Positions 16,214 through 26,287 of a DNA stretch of 29,440 nucleotides are shown piece by piece. This DNA is from JBIOUF01 sp044866695 (GTDB lineage: Bacteria; Actinomycetota; Actinomycetes; Propionibacteriales; Nocardioidaceae): positions 1 through 29,440 of the forward strand of contig JBIOUF010000020.1 in assembly GCA_044866695.1 (NCBI GenBank), in the 5' to 3' direction. The translations under genes were made by a program, and so were the position numbers. Below the pieces are notes generated by a model, which saw nothing but the letters and a program-made list of their open reading frames with translations, had not been told where the DNA came from and made no database searches. Each line of letters begins with the position of its first letter. Position 1 is the first letter of the stretch.

Positions 16214-16253
16214 TTGCTATCTAGTGGTACTCCGCGCTACTATCTAGTGGTAG
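16214..16253 (+). promoter_or_regulatory. PadR-operon promoter with two tandem operators
   Basis: CTATCTAGTGGTA occurs at 16217-16229 and again at 16240-16252, a 23-bp period or about two helix turns. Extended, the second copy ACTATCTAGTGGTAGT is a partial palindrome (ACTA.C....G.TAGT), as expected for a dimeric winged-helix repressor. TTGCTA (16214-16219), 18 bp, TACTAT (16238-16243) make a plausible -35/-10. Both operator copies overlap it, so PadR probably represses its own operon here. Confidence 0.7.
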
Positions 16254-16285
16254 TCAGCAACACCGAGTAGTCCGGGAGGGTTTCC

Positions 16286-16639
16286 ATGGCCAAGCAGATG
16301 ACAGAGATGCTCAAGGGCACTCTCGAGGGCATCGTCCTCGCGCTCCTGGCCGTGAAGCCGGCGTACGGCTACGAGATCACGGCTCGGCTGCGCGAGCGAG
16401 GCTTCGCCGACATCGTAGAGGGCACCGTCTACGCCCTGCTGGTCCGCATCGAACAGCGAGGCTTCGCCGACGTCGAGAAGGTCCCCTCCGAGAAGGGGCC
16501 GCCGCGCAAGGTCTACTCGCTCAACGCCCAGGGCAGCGAGTACCTCGACGAGTTCTGGAGGAGCTGGAGCTTCCTCGCCGAACGCATCGAACAGCTCCAC
16601 CGCACCATCGGACATCCAGACGAAGAAGGAGAGAAGTAG
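16286..16639 (+). CDS. PadR-family transcriptional repressor
   Basis: The 117-residue protein has the PadR winged helix: LKGTLEGIVLALLAVKPAYG, YEITARLRERGFADIVEGTV, YALLVRIEQRGFADVEKVPS, then the wing EKGPPRKVYSLNAQG. A C-terminal dimerisation helix follows (YLDEFWRSWSFLAERIEQL). PadR proteins usually repress adjacent transporter genes and are released by a toxic ligand. GGGAGGG lies 5 bp before the ATG. It leads a four-gene operon with DUF1048 and an ABC exporter, and two likely PadR sites cover its promoter. Confidence 0.93.
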   Translation: MAKQMTEMLKGTLEGIVLALLAVKPAYGYEITARLRERGFADIVEGTVYALLVRIEQRGFADVEKVPSEKGPPRKVYSLNAQGSEYLDEFWRSWSFLAERIEQLHRTIGHPDEEGEK

Positions 16640-16641
16640 CC

Positions 16642-17010
16642 ATGGCGGCAAAGTGGATCGAGGCCCTGACCGGGTCGCTCGAGCAGAAGAAGCAGTACAA
16701 GCAGGACAAGGCCCGCATCGAGGCCCTGCCCCAGCCGTACGCCGGCGCCGCGCAGGCCATGCACCGGTACCTCATGTACTACGGCGGCATCACCGACGGC
16801 GACACCCTCGTGACGATGTTCGGCGACCTCGCCGACCTGTGGGAGCGGGCCGCCGTCGACGGGACGCCCGTGCGCGCGATCGTCGGCGACGACCCGGTGG
16901 AGTTCGCCGAGACGTTCGCACATGCCTACACCGGCAAGCAGTGGATCGACAAGGAGCGCGCTCGCCTGGTCAAGGCGATCGAGGACGCCGAGCGGGAGAA
17001 GCAGCAATGA
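16642..17010 (+). CDS. DUF1048 family protein
   Basis: The 122-residue protein starts MAAKWIEALTGSLEQKKQYK and is highly charged and helical, with AMHRYLMYYGGITDGDT, MFGDLADLWERAAVDGTPV and VEFAETFAHAYTGKQWIDKE. This is the DUF1048 pattern. Such genes are commonly found beside PadR regulators and DrrA-type ABC exporters; their function is unknown. GAAGGAGAG lies before the start, only 2 bp after the padR stop, and the end overlaps the ABC ATPase ATG by 4 bp. It is soluble, with no signal or membrane segment. Confidence 0.88.
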   Translation: MAAKWIEALTGSLEQKKQYKQDKARIEALPQPYAGAAQAMHRYLMYYGGITDGDTLVTMFGDLADLWERAAVDGTPVRAIVGDDPVEFAETFAHAYTGKQWIDKERARLVKAIEDAEREKQQ

Positions 17011-17828
17011 CCACTGGCCCCGCGATCCGGGTGCGCGGCATCGAGAAGTCCTTCGACGAGCTGCCCGTGCTGCGCGGCGTCGACCTCGACGTGAAGGCGG
17101 GAAGCATCTTCGCGCTGCTCGGCTCGAACGGCGCAGGCAAGACCACGCTCGTGAAGATCCTGTCGACGCTGCTCAAGTCCGACGCGGGCACGGCCACGGT
17201 CGACGGCTTCGACGTCGCCGCCGAGCCGGGCGACGTCCGCGAGTCGATCAGCCTGACCGGCCAGTTCGCTGCCGTCGACGAAGTGCTCACCGGCCGGGAG
17301 AACCTCGTGCTGGTCGCCAAGCTGCGTCACCTCGACGACCCGGGTGCGATCGCCGACGACCTGCTCGACCGCTTCTCGCTCACCGATGCAGGGAACCGCA
17401 AGGCGGGGACGTACTCGGGAGGCATGCGACGCAGGCTCGACATCGCGATGAGCCTGATCGGCGACCCGCCGGTCATCTTCCTCGACGAACCGACCACGGG
17501 GCTCGACCCCCAGGCCCGCAACGAGGTGTGGCAGACCATCAGGCAGCTCGCCGGCCGAGGGACGACGGTGCTGCTCACGACGCAGTACCTCGACGAGGCC
17601 GAACGGCTCGCGGACCGCATCGCGATCCTGCACGAGGGAACCATCATCCAGAACGGGACCCTCGCCGAGCTCAAGCAGCTCCTGCCGCCGGCCAAGGTCG
17701 AGTACGTCGAGAAGCAGCCTTCGCTCGAGGACGTCTTCCTTACCCTCGTCGGCGAACCCGGCGAGACCGACACCAGCCACGACGGTCGCACCGACGACTC
17801 GGCCCTGGCACGAGAGGAACCCCGATGA
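17007..17828 (+). CDS. ABC transporter ATP-binding protein (DrrA-like)
   Basis: The 273-residue ATPase has Walker A LLGSNGAGKTTLVKIL (about residues 39-54), Q-loop in SLTGQFAAVDEVLTGRENL, signature YSGGMRRRLDIAMSLIGDPP (YSGGM in place of LSGGM), Walker B VIFLDEPTTGLDP and the switch region LLTTQYLDEAERLADRIAIL. The C-terminal segment VEYVEKQPSLEDVFLTLVGE is typical of DrrA-type drug-export ATPases. It overlaps DUF1048 upstream and the permease downstream by 4 bp each, so the pair should assemble together. The exported substrate is not predictable; a toxic or antibiotic compound is usual for PadR-controlled systems. Confidence 0.95.
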   Translation: MTTGPAIRVRGIEKSFDELPVLRGVDLDVKAGSIFALLGSNGAGKTTLVKILSTLLKSDAGTATVDGFDVAAEPGDVRESISLTGQFAAVDEVLTGRENLVLVAKLRHLDDPGAIADDLLDRFSLTDAGNRKAGTYSGGMRRRLDIAMSLIGDPPVIFLDEPTTGLDPQARNEVWQTIRQLAGRGTTVLLTTQYLDEAERLADRIAILHEGTIIQNGTLAELKQLLPPAKVEYVEKQPSLEDVFLTLVGEPGETDTSHDGRTDDSALAREEPR

Positions 17829-18589
17829 CCACCCACGTCCTCGAGGACACCGGCACCCTGACCGGCCGCTCGCTGCGCCACATCCTCCGCAGCCCCGACA
17901 CGATCATCACCACCGTGGTGACTCCGATCGCGCTGCTGCTCCTGTTCGTCTACGTGCTCGGCGGCGCGATCGACACCGGCACCGACGAGTCGTACGTCAA
18001 CTACATGCTCCCCGGCATCCTGCTCATCACCATCGCCTCCGGCGTCGCCTACACCGCGTACCGGCTGTTCCTCGACATGCAGGGCGGCATCTTCGAACGC
18101 TTCCAGTCGATGCCGATCGCGAGGTCGAGCGTGCTGTGGGCGCACGTTCTCACCTCCCTGGCCGCGAACCTGGTCTCGGTGGCGGTCATCCTGGCGGTCG
18201 GACTTCTCATGGGGTTCCGCACCGGAGCGTCCCTGGGAGCCTGGCTCGCCGTCACCGGCATCCTCGTCCTGTTCACCCTCGCCCTGACCTGGATCGCCGT
18301 GATCGCAGGGCTCTCGGCCAAGACCGTCGACGGCGCGAGCGCGTTCAGCTACCCGCTGATCTTCCTGCCGTTCATCAGCTCGGCGTTCGTGCCCACCGAC
18401 TCGATGCCCGGCCCCGTCGCCTGGTTCGCCGAGAACCAGCCCGTGACCGCCATCGTGAACACCCTCCACGCCCTGTTCGCCCAACAGCCCGTCGGCAGTG
18501 ACATCTGGACCGCCCTGGCCTGGCTCACCGCAATCCTCGTCGCCGCCTACACCTGCGCGATCGCCATCTACCGCCGCAGGATGAACTAA
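17825..18589 (+). CDS. ABC-2 type transporter permease (DrrB-like)
   Basis: The 254-residue protein has six hydrophobic helices and the ABC-2 layout: SLRHILRSPDTIITTVVTPI, LPGILLITIASGVAYTAYRL, FERFQSMPIARSSVLWAHVL (the cytoplasmic coupling region), then ALTWIAVIAGLSAKTVDGAS and FLPFISSAFVPTDSMPGPVA. FISSAFVP...MP.....A..QP is characteristic of DrrB-type exporters. The ATG overlaps the ATPase stop. It is the last gene of the PadR operon; about 65 bp separate its stop from the 3' end of the tRNA-Leu gene on the other strand. Confidence 0.94.
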   Translation: MTTHVLEDTGTLTGRSLRHILRSPDTIITTVVTPIALLLLFVYVLGGAIDTGTDESYVNYMLPGILLITIASGVAYTAYRLFLDMQGGIFERFQSMPIARSSVLWAHVLTSLAANLVSVAVILAVGLLMGFRTGASLGAWLAVTGILVLFTLALTWIAVIAGLSAKTVDGASAFSYPLIFLPFISSAFVPTDSMPGPVAWFAENQPVTAIVNTLHALFAQQPVGSDIWTALAWLTAILVAAYTCAIAIYRRRMN

Positions 18590-18654
18590 CCCCGAAGCGG
18601 AAGCTGCGGTACGTCGCTCCGGCGGCGTGTCAACCCAGACCGGGGCTACTCACG

Positions 18655-18738
18655 TGCGCGAGGGGGGAGTTGAACCCCCACGCCCTTTCGGGCACACGGA
18701 CCTGAACCGTGCGCGTCTGCCTGTTCCGCCACTCGCGC
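18655..18738 (-). tRNA. tRNA-Leu (anticodon CAG)
   Basis: The minus strand folds as a class II tRNA of 84 nt. The acceptor GCGCGAG (18732-18738) pairs with CTCGCGC (18656-18662), with discriminator A at 18655. The anticodon stem CACGG/CCGTG encloses loop TTCAGGT, with CAG at 18702-18704. The variable arm is TGCCCGAAAGGGCG and the T arm GGGGGTTCAACTCCCCC. CCA is not encoded. A tRNA-Leu beside the fhaA end of the kinase operon is also seen in Mycobacterium. Its 3' end faces the accessory genes to the left. Confidence 0.96.
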
Positions 18739-18865
18739 CAGAAGCCCGCCAAGGCTAACCCACCCCGCCCCGCCGCCGCGACACGGGCCACGGCCACGGC
18801 CGGCCGGGCCGATACGATCACCGAAGGCCGGGGTATCGGGAGGTCGGGCCCGGGAAGGAGGCGGC

Positions 18866-19594
18866 GTGGGCATCGTGCAGCGGTTCGAGAACCGGCTCGA
18901 GCAGATGGTCTCCGGCGCCTTCGCGAAGGCCTTCCGCAGCGCCGTGCAGCCGGTCGAGCTCGCCGCGGCGCTGCAGCGGGAGGTGGACAACTCCGCCCAG
19001 ATCCTGTCCCGCGACCGGCGGCTGGTGCCCAACCGCTTCCGGCTGGAGCTCAGCGAGACCGACCACGAGCGGCTCGCGCCGTACACCTCGACGCTGACCA
19101 GCGAGCTCACCACGATCCTGCGCGAGCACGCCGAGGAGCAGCACTACGTCTTCGCCGGGCCGGTCTCGATCGACCTGGCGACGGCCGAGGACCTGGGCAC
19201 CGGCCGGTTCCGGGTCCGCAGCCAGGCCCAGGCGCTGGTGGAGTCCCAGCGACCGTCGAGCGCCCCGGCGGCCCGCGACACCGGCGTGTACGTCGAGGTC
19301 AACGGAACCCGGCACGCCCTGACCCCGCCCGGGCTGGTGATCGGCCGCGGCAGCGACGCCGACCTGCGCATCAACGACCCCGGGGTGAGCCGGCGGCATG
19401 CCGAGATCCGGGTGCGGGCGGGCAGCCCAGGACACCAGGTGAGCATCGTCGACCTCGGCTCGACCAACGGCCTGCAGGTCGACGGCCGCCGCAGCACCGA
19501 GGCCGAGCTGCGCGACGGGTCGCGGGTGCGGATCGGGAACACCGACCTGGTGGTCCGGTTCGCGGGCTCCGGGCACGGGGCGGCGGATGGCTGA
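18866..19594 (+). CDS. fhaA: FHA-domain protein FhaA (DUF3662 + FHA)
   Basis: The 242-residue protein has an N-terminal DUF3662 domain (about 1-115: VQRFENRLEQMVSGAFAKAF, QPVELAAALQREVDN, VPNRFRLELSETDHERL) and a C-terminal FHA domain (about 140-235). Phosphothreonine-binding residues are visible as IGRGSDADLRINDPGVSRRH (Arg161, Ser175, His178) and DLGSTNG (Asn201). FhaA binds phosphorylated partners of the PASTA kinase and helps control peptidoglycan synthesis. It is much shorter than Mycobacterium FhaA (about 530 residues) because the disordered linker is nearly absent. GGGAAGGAGG precedes the GTG start. It is the first gene of the operon; TACGAT at 18813 may be its -10. Confidence 0.94.
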   Translation: MGIVQRFENRLEQMVSGAFAKAFRSAVQPVELAAALQREVDNSAQILSRDRRLVPNRFRLELSETDHERLAPYTSTLTSELTTILREHAEEQHYVFAGPVSIDLATAEDLGTGRFRVRSQAQALVESQRPSSAPAARDTGVYVEVNGTRHALTPPGLVIGRGSDADLRINDPGVSRRHAEIRVRAGSPGHQVSIVDLGSTNGLQVDGRRSTEAELRDGSRVRIGNTDLVVRFAGSGHGAADG

Positions 19595-19645
19595 CGTCCC
19601 GACCCGACCCGCCCCGCCCGGCGGCTCGGCCCGAGGGGGCCTGCG

Positions 19646-20143
19646 GTGAACGAGCTGACCCTGATGCTGGTCCGGTTCGGGTACCTGGCCATCTTGTGGA
19701 TCTTCGTGCTGTCCGCGGTCTCGGTGGTCCGCTCCGACATCTTCGGCGCGCGCGTGGAGACCTCCCGCGCCGACCGCCGCAGCGAGCGGAAGGCGGAGCG
19801 GGAGGCCACCAAGCAGGCCAAGGGCCGCAAGCCCGGCCGGACGCCACGAGGCGCTCCGACCAAGGTGGTCATCACCGACGGCGCCAACGCCGGCGAGCAG
19901 ATCGGCCTCGACCTCGCCCCGCTGCTGATCGGCCGGGGCAACGACGCGCAGATCCGCCTGGACGACGACTACGTCTCCACCCGGCACGCCCGGATCGCCT
20001 CCACCGGCGACACCTGGTACGTCGAGGACCTCGGCTCGACCAACGGCACCTACATCGGCAACCACCGGATCACCCAGCCCACCACCCTGCAGGCCGGCGC
20101 CCAGGTCCGCGTCGGCAAGACCATCCTCGAGCTGAAGAAGTAG
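19646..20143 (+). CDS. fhaB: Membrane-anchored FHA-domain protein FhaB (FipA)
   Basis: The 165-residue protein has one N-terminal membrane helix (about 7-28), a basic linker (RADRRSERKAEREATKQAKG) and a C-terminal FHA domain. Motifs: LLIGRGNDAQIRLDDDYVST (Arg97, Ser111), RHAR (His114) and DLGSTNGTYIGN (Asn133). FhaB/FipA recognises kinase-phosphorylated partners and links signalling to the elongation and division machinery. GTG 19646 is used; the RBS (GAGGGGG) is modest. Length matches the family (about 155). It lies 51 bp after fhaA and 11 bp before pstP. Confidence 0.94.
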   Translation: MNELTLMLVRFGYLAILWIFVLSAVSVVRSDIFGARVETSRADRRSERKAEREATKQAKGRKPGRTPRGAPTKVVITDGANAGEQIGLDLAPLLIGRGNDAQIRLDDDYVSTRHARIASTGDTWYVEDLGSTNGTYIGNHRITQPTTLQAGAQVRVGKTILELKK

Positions 20144-20154
20144 GGCGCTGCCGG

Positions 20155-21660
20155 ATGACCGACGCCGCCCTCGCCCTGCGCTGGTCCGCGCTGTCGGACC
20201 TGGGCCGGCACCGCAAGGACAACCAGGACTCCGGGTACGCCGGCGAGCACCTGCTCGTGGTCGCGGACGGCGTCGGCGGCGCGGCGTACGGCGACGTGGC
20301 CAGCTCGACCGCGGTGTACCTGCTGCGCCAGCTGGACACCGACGAGGCGACCAAGGACATGCTCGGCGCGCTGGCCGGCGCTATCCAGCGCACGCACGAC
20401 AAGCTCGCCGAGCTGGTCGAGAGCGACCCGGAGCTCGACGGCACCAGCACCACGATCACCGCGACGCTGTTCGACGGCCACCGGCTCGGCGTCGCGCACG
20501 TCGGGGACAGCCGTGCCTACCTGCTCCGCGACGGCACGGTCCGGCAGCTCACCTCCGACCACACCTTCGTGCAGAGCCTGGTCGACGAGGGCCGGATCAC
20601 CGAGGAGGAGTCCCGCACCCACCCGCACCGCAACCTGATCCTCCGCGCGGTGGACGGCGTGCACGGGGCCGAGCCGGACCTGTTCGGAGTCGACGTGCAG
20701 GACGGCGACCGCGTGATGCTGTGCAGCGACGGCTGCTCCGGCGTGCTGACCAACGAGCGGATCGGCGAGATCCTGGCGGACGGCACCGTCGACCTGGCGG
20801 CCGTCGAGCTGGTCCGCGCCGCGCTCGACGCGGGCACCACCGACAACGTCACCGTGCTGGTCGCCGACGTGGTCGCCCGCGAGGCGCTGGAGGAGACCCA
20901 GACGCCGATGCTGGTCGGCGCGGCCGCGGCACAGCCGCGCAAGGCGTCGGCCGCGCTGCGCGGCTTCTTCCGCGGCCACCGCGCCGAGCCGGTCGACACC
21001 GGCGAGCTGGAGCCGGTCGCCGGGGGCGGCGGGGACGCCGACCCCGAGCAGCTGCGGTACGCCCCCCGGCCGCCCCGCCGGTTCGTCTGGCTGCGCAGGC
21101 TCCTGGTGGTCGCGGCGGTGGTCCTCGTGGTCGGCGCGCTGCTGCGCTGGGCGTACGGCTGGAGCCAGGAGCAGTACTACGTCGCCGACGACGGGCCCTA
21201 CGTCGCGATCTTCCGGGGCGTAGACGCCGACGTGCCCGGGATCGGCCTCAGCTCGGTCGAGGAGGTCAGCGAGGTGACCCTGGCGGCGCTGCCGGAGTTC
21301 CGCGCCGAGCAGGTGCGCAGCGGCATGGACGCCGACAGCCTCGGCGACGCCCGCGCCATCGTCGAGCGGCTCACCGGCCTGGCCCGGGTCTGTCCCACCC
21401 CCGACGAAACGACCCCGGGCGGCGCCGCGGGCAGCGCCACCGGCTCGCCCCGGGCGACCCGGTCACCGAACGCCACCCGGACCCCGTCCCCGACCCGGAC
21501 GCCCACTCCGAGCCCGACCGCGACCCCCTCGGAGGAGCAGCTGGAGCCGCCGGACTGCATCGAGCCCAGCGCCGCGTCGAGCGCGAGCCCAGCCGGCAGC
21601 CCCACCGGCGGCCCCACGAGCAGTCCCACCGGAACGGTCTCCCCGGAGGCGACCCCGTGA
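20155..21660 (+). CDS. pstP: PP2C-family Ser/Thr phosphatase PstP
   Basis: This phosphatase reverses phosphorylation by the PASTA kinase. The 501-residue product has a PP2C domain (about 5-240) with RKDNQDSGY, LLVVADGVGG (Asp38), HVGDSRAYLLRDG (Asp118), MLCSDGCSG (Asp192) and TTDNVTVLV (Asp230), the metal-binding set. A juxtamembrane stretch, one membrane helix (about 311-333) and an extracellular region follow. The last 90 residues are Thr/Pro/Ser-rich low complexity (SPTRTPTPSPTATPS), probably disordered and cell-wall exposed. The start is ATG 20155, 11 bp after fhaB. The stop overlaps the GTG of rodA, giving translational coupling. Confidence 0.95.
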   Translation: MTDAALALRWSALSDLGRHRKDNQDSGYAGEHLLVVADGVGGAAYGDVASSTAVYLLRQLDTDEATKDMLGALAGAIQRTHDKLAELVESDPELDGTSTTITATLFDGHRLGVAHVGDSRAYLLRDGTVRQLTSDHTFVQSLVDEGRITEEESRTHPHRNLILRAVDGVHGAEPDLFGVDVQDGDRVMLCSDGCSGVLTNERIGEILADGTVDLAAVELVRAALDAGTTDNVTVLVADVVAREALEETQTPMLVGAAAAQPRKASAALRGFFRGHRAEPVDTGELEPVAGGGGDADPEQLRYAPRPPRRFVWLRRLLVVAAVVLVVGALLRWAYGWSQEQYYVADDGPYVAIFRGVDADVPGIGLSSVEEVSEVTLAALPEFRAEQVRSGMDADSLGDARAIVERLTGLARVCPTPDETTPGGAAGSATGSPRATRSPNATRTPSPTRTPTPSPTATPSEEQLEPPDCIEPSAASSASPAGSPTGGPTSSPTGTVSPEATP

Positions 21661-23036
21661 GCGCCGGCCAGCCCGCACCGTCGGGCTTCGTGCACCGGCC
21701 CCGCCGCAACGCCGAGCTGGTCCTGCTGGTCATTGCGCTGGTCGTCGGCATCGGTGGGTACGCCGCGGTCGGGCTCGGCCTGGACGGCGAGGTGCCGGCG
21801 AACATCGTCGGCTACGGCGGCTGGCTGGTCGCGCTGCTGGTCGCCGCGCACGTGGTGGTGCGCTGGCGGGCGCCGTACGCCGACCCGGTGCTGCTGCCGG
21901 TGGTGGCCGCGCTCAACGGCCTGGGCATGGCGATGCTGGCCCGCCTCGACGCCTCCGGCGCGCAGGGCACCGGCGACCTCGCCGAGAAGCAGCTGGGCTG
22001 GATGACCCTCGGCGTCGTGCTGTTCGTGACCGTGCTGGTGCTGCTCCCGGACCACCGCCGGCTGCAGGCGTTCACCTACACCTTCGGCCTGGCCGCCATC
22101 GCGCTGCTGGTGCTGCCGATGCTCCCCGGCGTCGGCCGGGAGATCAACGGCGCGCGGATCTGGATCAACCTGTTCGGCTACAGCTTCCAGCCCGGGGAGA
22201 TCGCCAAGGTGCTGCTGGTCGTCGCGTTCGCGGGCTACCTCGACCTGCACCGCGACGCCTTGGCGCTGGCCGGGCGGCGCTTCCTCGGCATCGACTTCCC
22301 CCGCGGCCGCGACCTCGGCCCGGTCCTGACGATGTGGGTGATCAGCCTGGCCGTGCTGGTCTTCCAGCGCGACCTGGGCTCCAGCCTGCTGTTCTTCGGC
22401 ATCTTCCTGGTGATGCTCTACATCGCCACCGAGCGGCCCGGCTGGCTGGTGGTCGGCAGCCTGCTGTTCGCCGGCGGCGCCTACGTCGCCTACCTGCTGT
22501 TCGGTCACGTGCAGAGCCGGGTGCAGGCCTGGCTGGACCCGTTCGGGGACCCGGACGCCCACTACCAGATCATCCAGGGCATGTACGCGATGGCCTGGGG
22601 CGGGCTGGTCGGTCGCGGTCTCGGGCAGGGTTCGCCGACGTCGATCCCGTTCTCCTACTCCGACTTCATCCTGCCCTCGATCGGCGAGGAGCTCGGGCTC
22701 ACCGGGGTCATGGCGGTGATCTTGATGTACGGGCTGATCGTGGAGCGGGCCCTGCGCACCGCGCTGGTCTGCCGGGACGGCTTCGGCAAGCTGGTCGCGT
22801 CCGGGCTCGGCGTGATGCTGGCGCTGCAGGTGTTCGTGGTCGTCGGCGGGGTCACCCGGCTGATCCCGCTGACCGGCCTGACCACCCCGTTCCTGTCCTA
22901 CGGCGGCTCGTCGCTGGTGGCCAACTGGGTGGTGATCGCGCTGTTGCTGCGGATCTCCGACCAGGCCCGCCGTCCGCCGCCGACCCTGGCCGCCCCGGAC
23001 CAGGACGACGCCACGCAGGTGGTGCGGCTGCGATGA
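21657..23036 (+). CDS. rodA: RodA/FtsW-family peptidoglycan glycosyltransferase
   Basis: SEDS-family polymerase of glycan strands, working with the class B PBP encoded next. The 459-residue protein has about ten to twelve membrane helices. Motifs: GREINGARIWINLFGYSFQP, GEIAKVLLVVAFAGYL, LVFQRDLGSSLLFFGIFLVM (with the conserved Asp), YAMAWGGLVGRGLGQGSP, DFILPSIGEELGLTGVMAV and TTPFLSYGGSSLVANW. The start is GTG 21657, overlapping the pstP stop; MetSer-like VSAGQPAPS then leads to the first helix. It overlaps pbpA by 4 bp. Its place in the kinase operon identifies it as the RodA paralogue and not the FtsW of the division cluster. Confidence 0.95.
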   Translation: MSAGQPAPSGFVHRPRRNAELVLLVIALVVGIGGYAAVGLGLDGEVPANIVGYGGWLVALLVAAHVVVRWRAPYADPVLLPVVAALNGLGMAMLARLDASGAQGTGDLAEKQLGWMTLGVVLFVTVLVLLPDHRRLQAFTYTFGLAAIALLVLPMLPGVGREINGARIWINLFGYSFQPGEIAKVLLVVAFAGYLDLHRDALALAGRRFLGIDFPRGRDLGPVLTMWVISLAVLVFQRDLGSSLLFFGIFLVMLYIATERPGWLVVGSLLFAGGAYVAYLLFGHVQSRVQAWLDPFGDPDAHYQIIQGMYAMAWGGLVGRGLGQGSPTSIPFSYSDFILPSIGEELGLTGVMAVILMYGLIVERALRTALVCRDGFGKLVASGLGVMLALQVFVVVGGVTRLIPLTGLTTPFLSYGGSSLVANWVVIALLLRISDQARRPPPTLAAPDQDDATQVVRLR

Positions 23037-24496
23037 ACACCCCGATCCGACGGCTGGCCGCCTTCTGCATGGTGCTGTTCCTGGCGCTGCTGCTCAACGC
23101 GACGTACCTGCAGTACGTGCGCGCCGGCGACCTCAACGACCGCAACGACAACCGGCGCGCCCGCGACGCGGAGTACTCCCGCGAGCGCGGCGCGATCCTG
23201 GTCGCCGACGACCCGGTCGCGCAGAGCGTCCCCGTCGACGACCGCTACGAGTTCCAGCGGCGCTACCCGCGGCCGCTGGAGTACTCCCACGTGACCGGGT
23301 TCTACTCCTACCTCTACGGCAGCGACGCGGTGGAGCTGACGCAGAACGACATCTTGTCCGGCAGCGACAGCCGGCTGTTCGTGGACCGGCTGGTCGACAT
23401 GGTCAAGAACACCGAGCCCCAGGGCGGCAGCGTCACCCTCACCCTCGACCCGGCCGCGCAGGACGCGGCGTTCGACGGGCTGGGGGCGCTGGGCAGTGCC
23501 GTCAAGGGGGCGGTGGTGGCCCTGGAGCCGAGCAGCGGCAAGGTGCTCGCCCTGGTCTCCTCCCCCTCCTACGACCCCGGGCTGCTGGCCTCCCACGACG
23601 TCGCCGCCGTACGCCGCGCGTACGACCGGCTCTCCGCCGACGAGGACGGACCGCTGCGCAACCGGGCCAGCCGGGAGATCCTGCCGCCGGGCTCGACGTT
23701 CAAGCTGGTCACCGCCGCGGCGGCGCTGGAGAGCGGCGACTACGACCCGGACACGCTGGTGCCCGGCGGCGCCGCGCTGGACCTGCCCCAGACCGACCGG
23801 ACGCTGCCCAACGAGAGCGGGGGCGGCTGCGGCGGGGACCAGGTGACGCTCACCCAGGCGCTGGTGGTCTCGTGCAACGTGGCCTTCGGGTCGGTCGGCC
23901 TGGACCTGGGCGCAGACGCGCTGCGCGAGCAGGCCGAGAAGTTCGGGTTCAACCGGCGGTACTTCCCCGACATCAACCGCACCGCGGTGAGCGTGTTCCC
24001 CGAGGCTCCCGACCCGCCCCAGACGGCGTACTCCGCGATCGGGCAGTTCGAGGTTGCCGCGTCGCCGCTACAGATGGCGATGGTGGCCGCGGGGATCGCC
24101 AACGGCGGGGAGGTGATGGAGCCCTTCCTCGTCGACGAGGTGCGCGCACCCGACCTCAGCGTGCTGGAGAAGACCGACGAGCAGACCCTGAGCCGGGCGG
24201 TGTCGCCGGCGGTCGCCCGGGAGCTCACCCAGATGATGGTCGAGGTGGTCGACCAGGGCACCGGCACCACCGCGCAGATCCCGGGGGTCAAGGTGGCCGG
24301 CAAGACCGGGACCGCGCAGAGCGAGGCGGACCGGCCGCCGTACGCCTGGTTCGTGTGCTTCGCCCCCGCCGACGCGCCGGAGGTCGCGGTGGCGGTGCTG
24401 GTGGAGGACGCCGGGGTGTCCCGCGACGCCATCTCCGGCAGCGGGCTGGCCGCGCCGATCGCGAAGGCCGTGATGGAGGCGGTGGTCCAGCAGTGA
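23033..24496 (+). CDS. pbpA: Class B penicillin-binding protein PbpA
   Basis: D,D-transpeptidase that cross-links peptidoglycan, partner of RodA. The 487-residue protein has a short N-terminal membrane anchor (about 8-25), a dimerisation/pedestal region (ERGAILVADD) and a transpeptidase domain. Active-site motifs: PGSTFK (Ser221, Lys224), SCN in LVVSCNVAFGS, and VAGKTGTAQSEADRPP. Length and architecture match Mycobacterium PbpA (491). The ATG overlaps the rodA stop (ATGA). A 46-bp gap separates it from pknB. Confidence 0.95.
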   Translation: MNTPIRRLAAFCMVLFLALLLNATYLQYVRAGDLNDRNDNRRARDAEYSRERGAILVADDPVAQSVPVDDRYEFQRRYPRPLEYSHVTGFYSYLYGSDAVELTQNDILSGSDSRLFVDRLVDMVKNTEPQGGSVTLTLDPAAQDAAFDGLGALGSAVKGAVVALEPSSGKVLALVSSPSYDPGLLASHDVAAVRRAYDRLSADEDGPLRNRASREILPPGSTFKLVTAAAALESGDYDPDTLVPGGAALDLPQTDRTLPNESGGGCGGDQVTLTQALVVSCNVAFGSVGLDLGADALREQAEKFGFNRRYFPDINRTAVSVFPEAPDPPQTAYSAIGQFEVAASPLQMAMVAAGIANGGEVMEPFLVDEVRAPDLSVLEKTDEQTLSRAVSPAVARELTQMMVEVVDQGTGTTAQIPGVKVAGKTGTAQSEADRPPYAWFVCFAPADAPEVAVAVLVEDAGVSRDAISGSGLAAPIAKAVMEAVVQQ

Positions 24497-24542
24497 CCCG
24501 ACCTGAGCGGACCGCCGGTGGCACGAGCGGACGGGGCCGACG

Positions 24543-26282
<1,740 letters not shown>

Positions 26283-26287
26283 CCCGG

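Noticed and set aside
16064..16270. Possible 68-residue gene before padR
   Set aside because: It has no RBS and no recognisable protein pattern, and it overlaps the promoter and both operators.
18630..18821. Small minus-strand protein containing WREWRNRQTRTVQVRVPE
   Set aside because: This is the well-known false translation of a tRNA-Leu gene.
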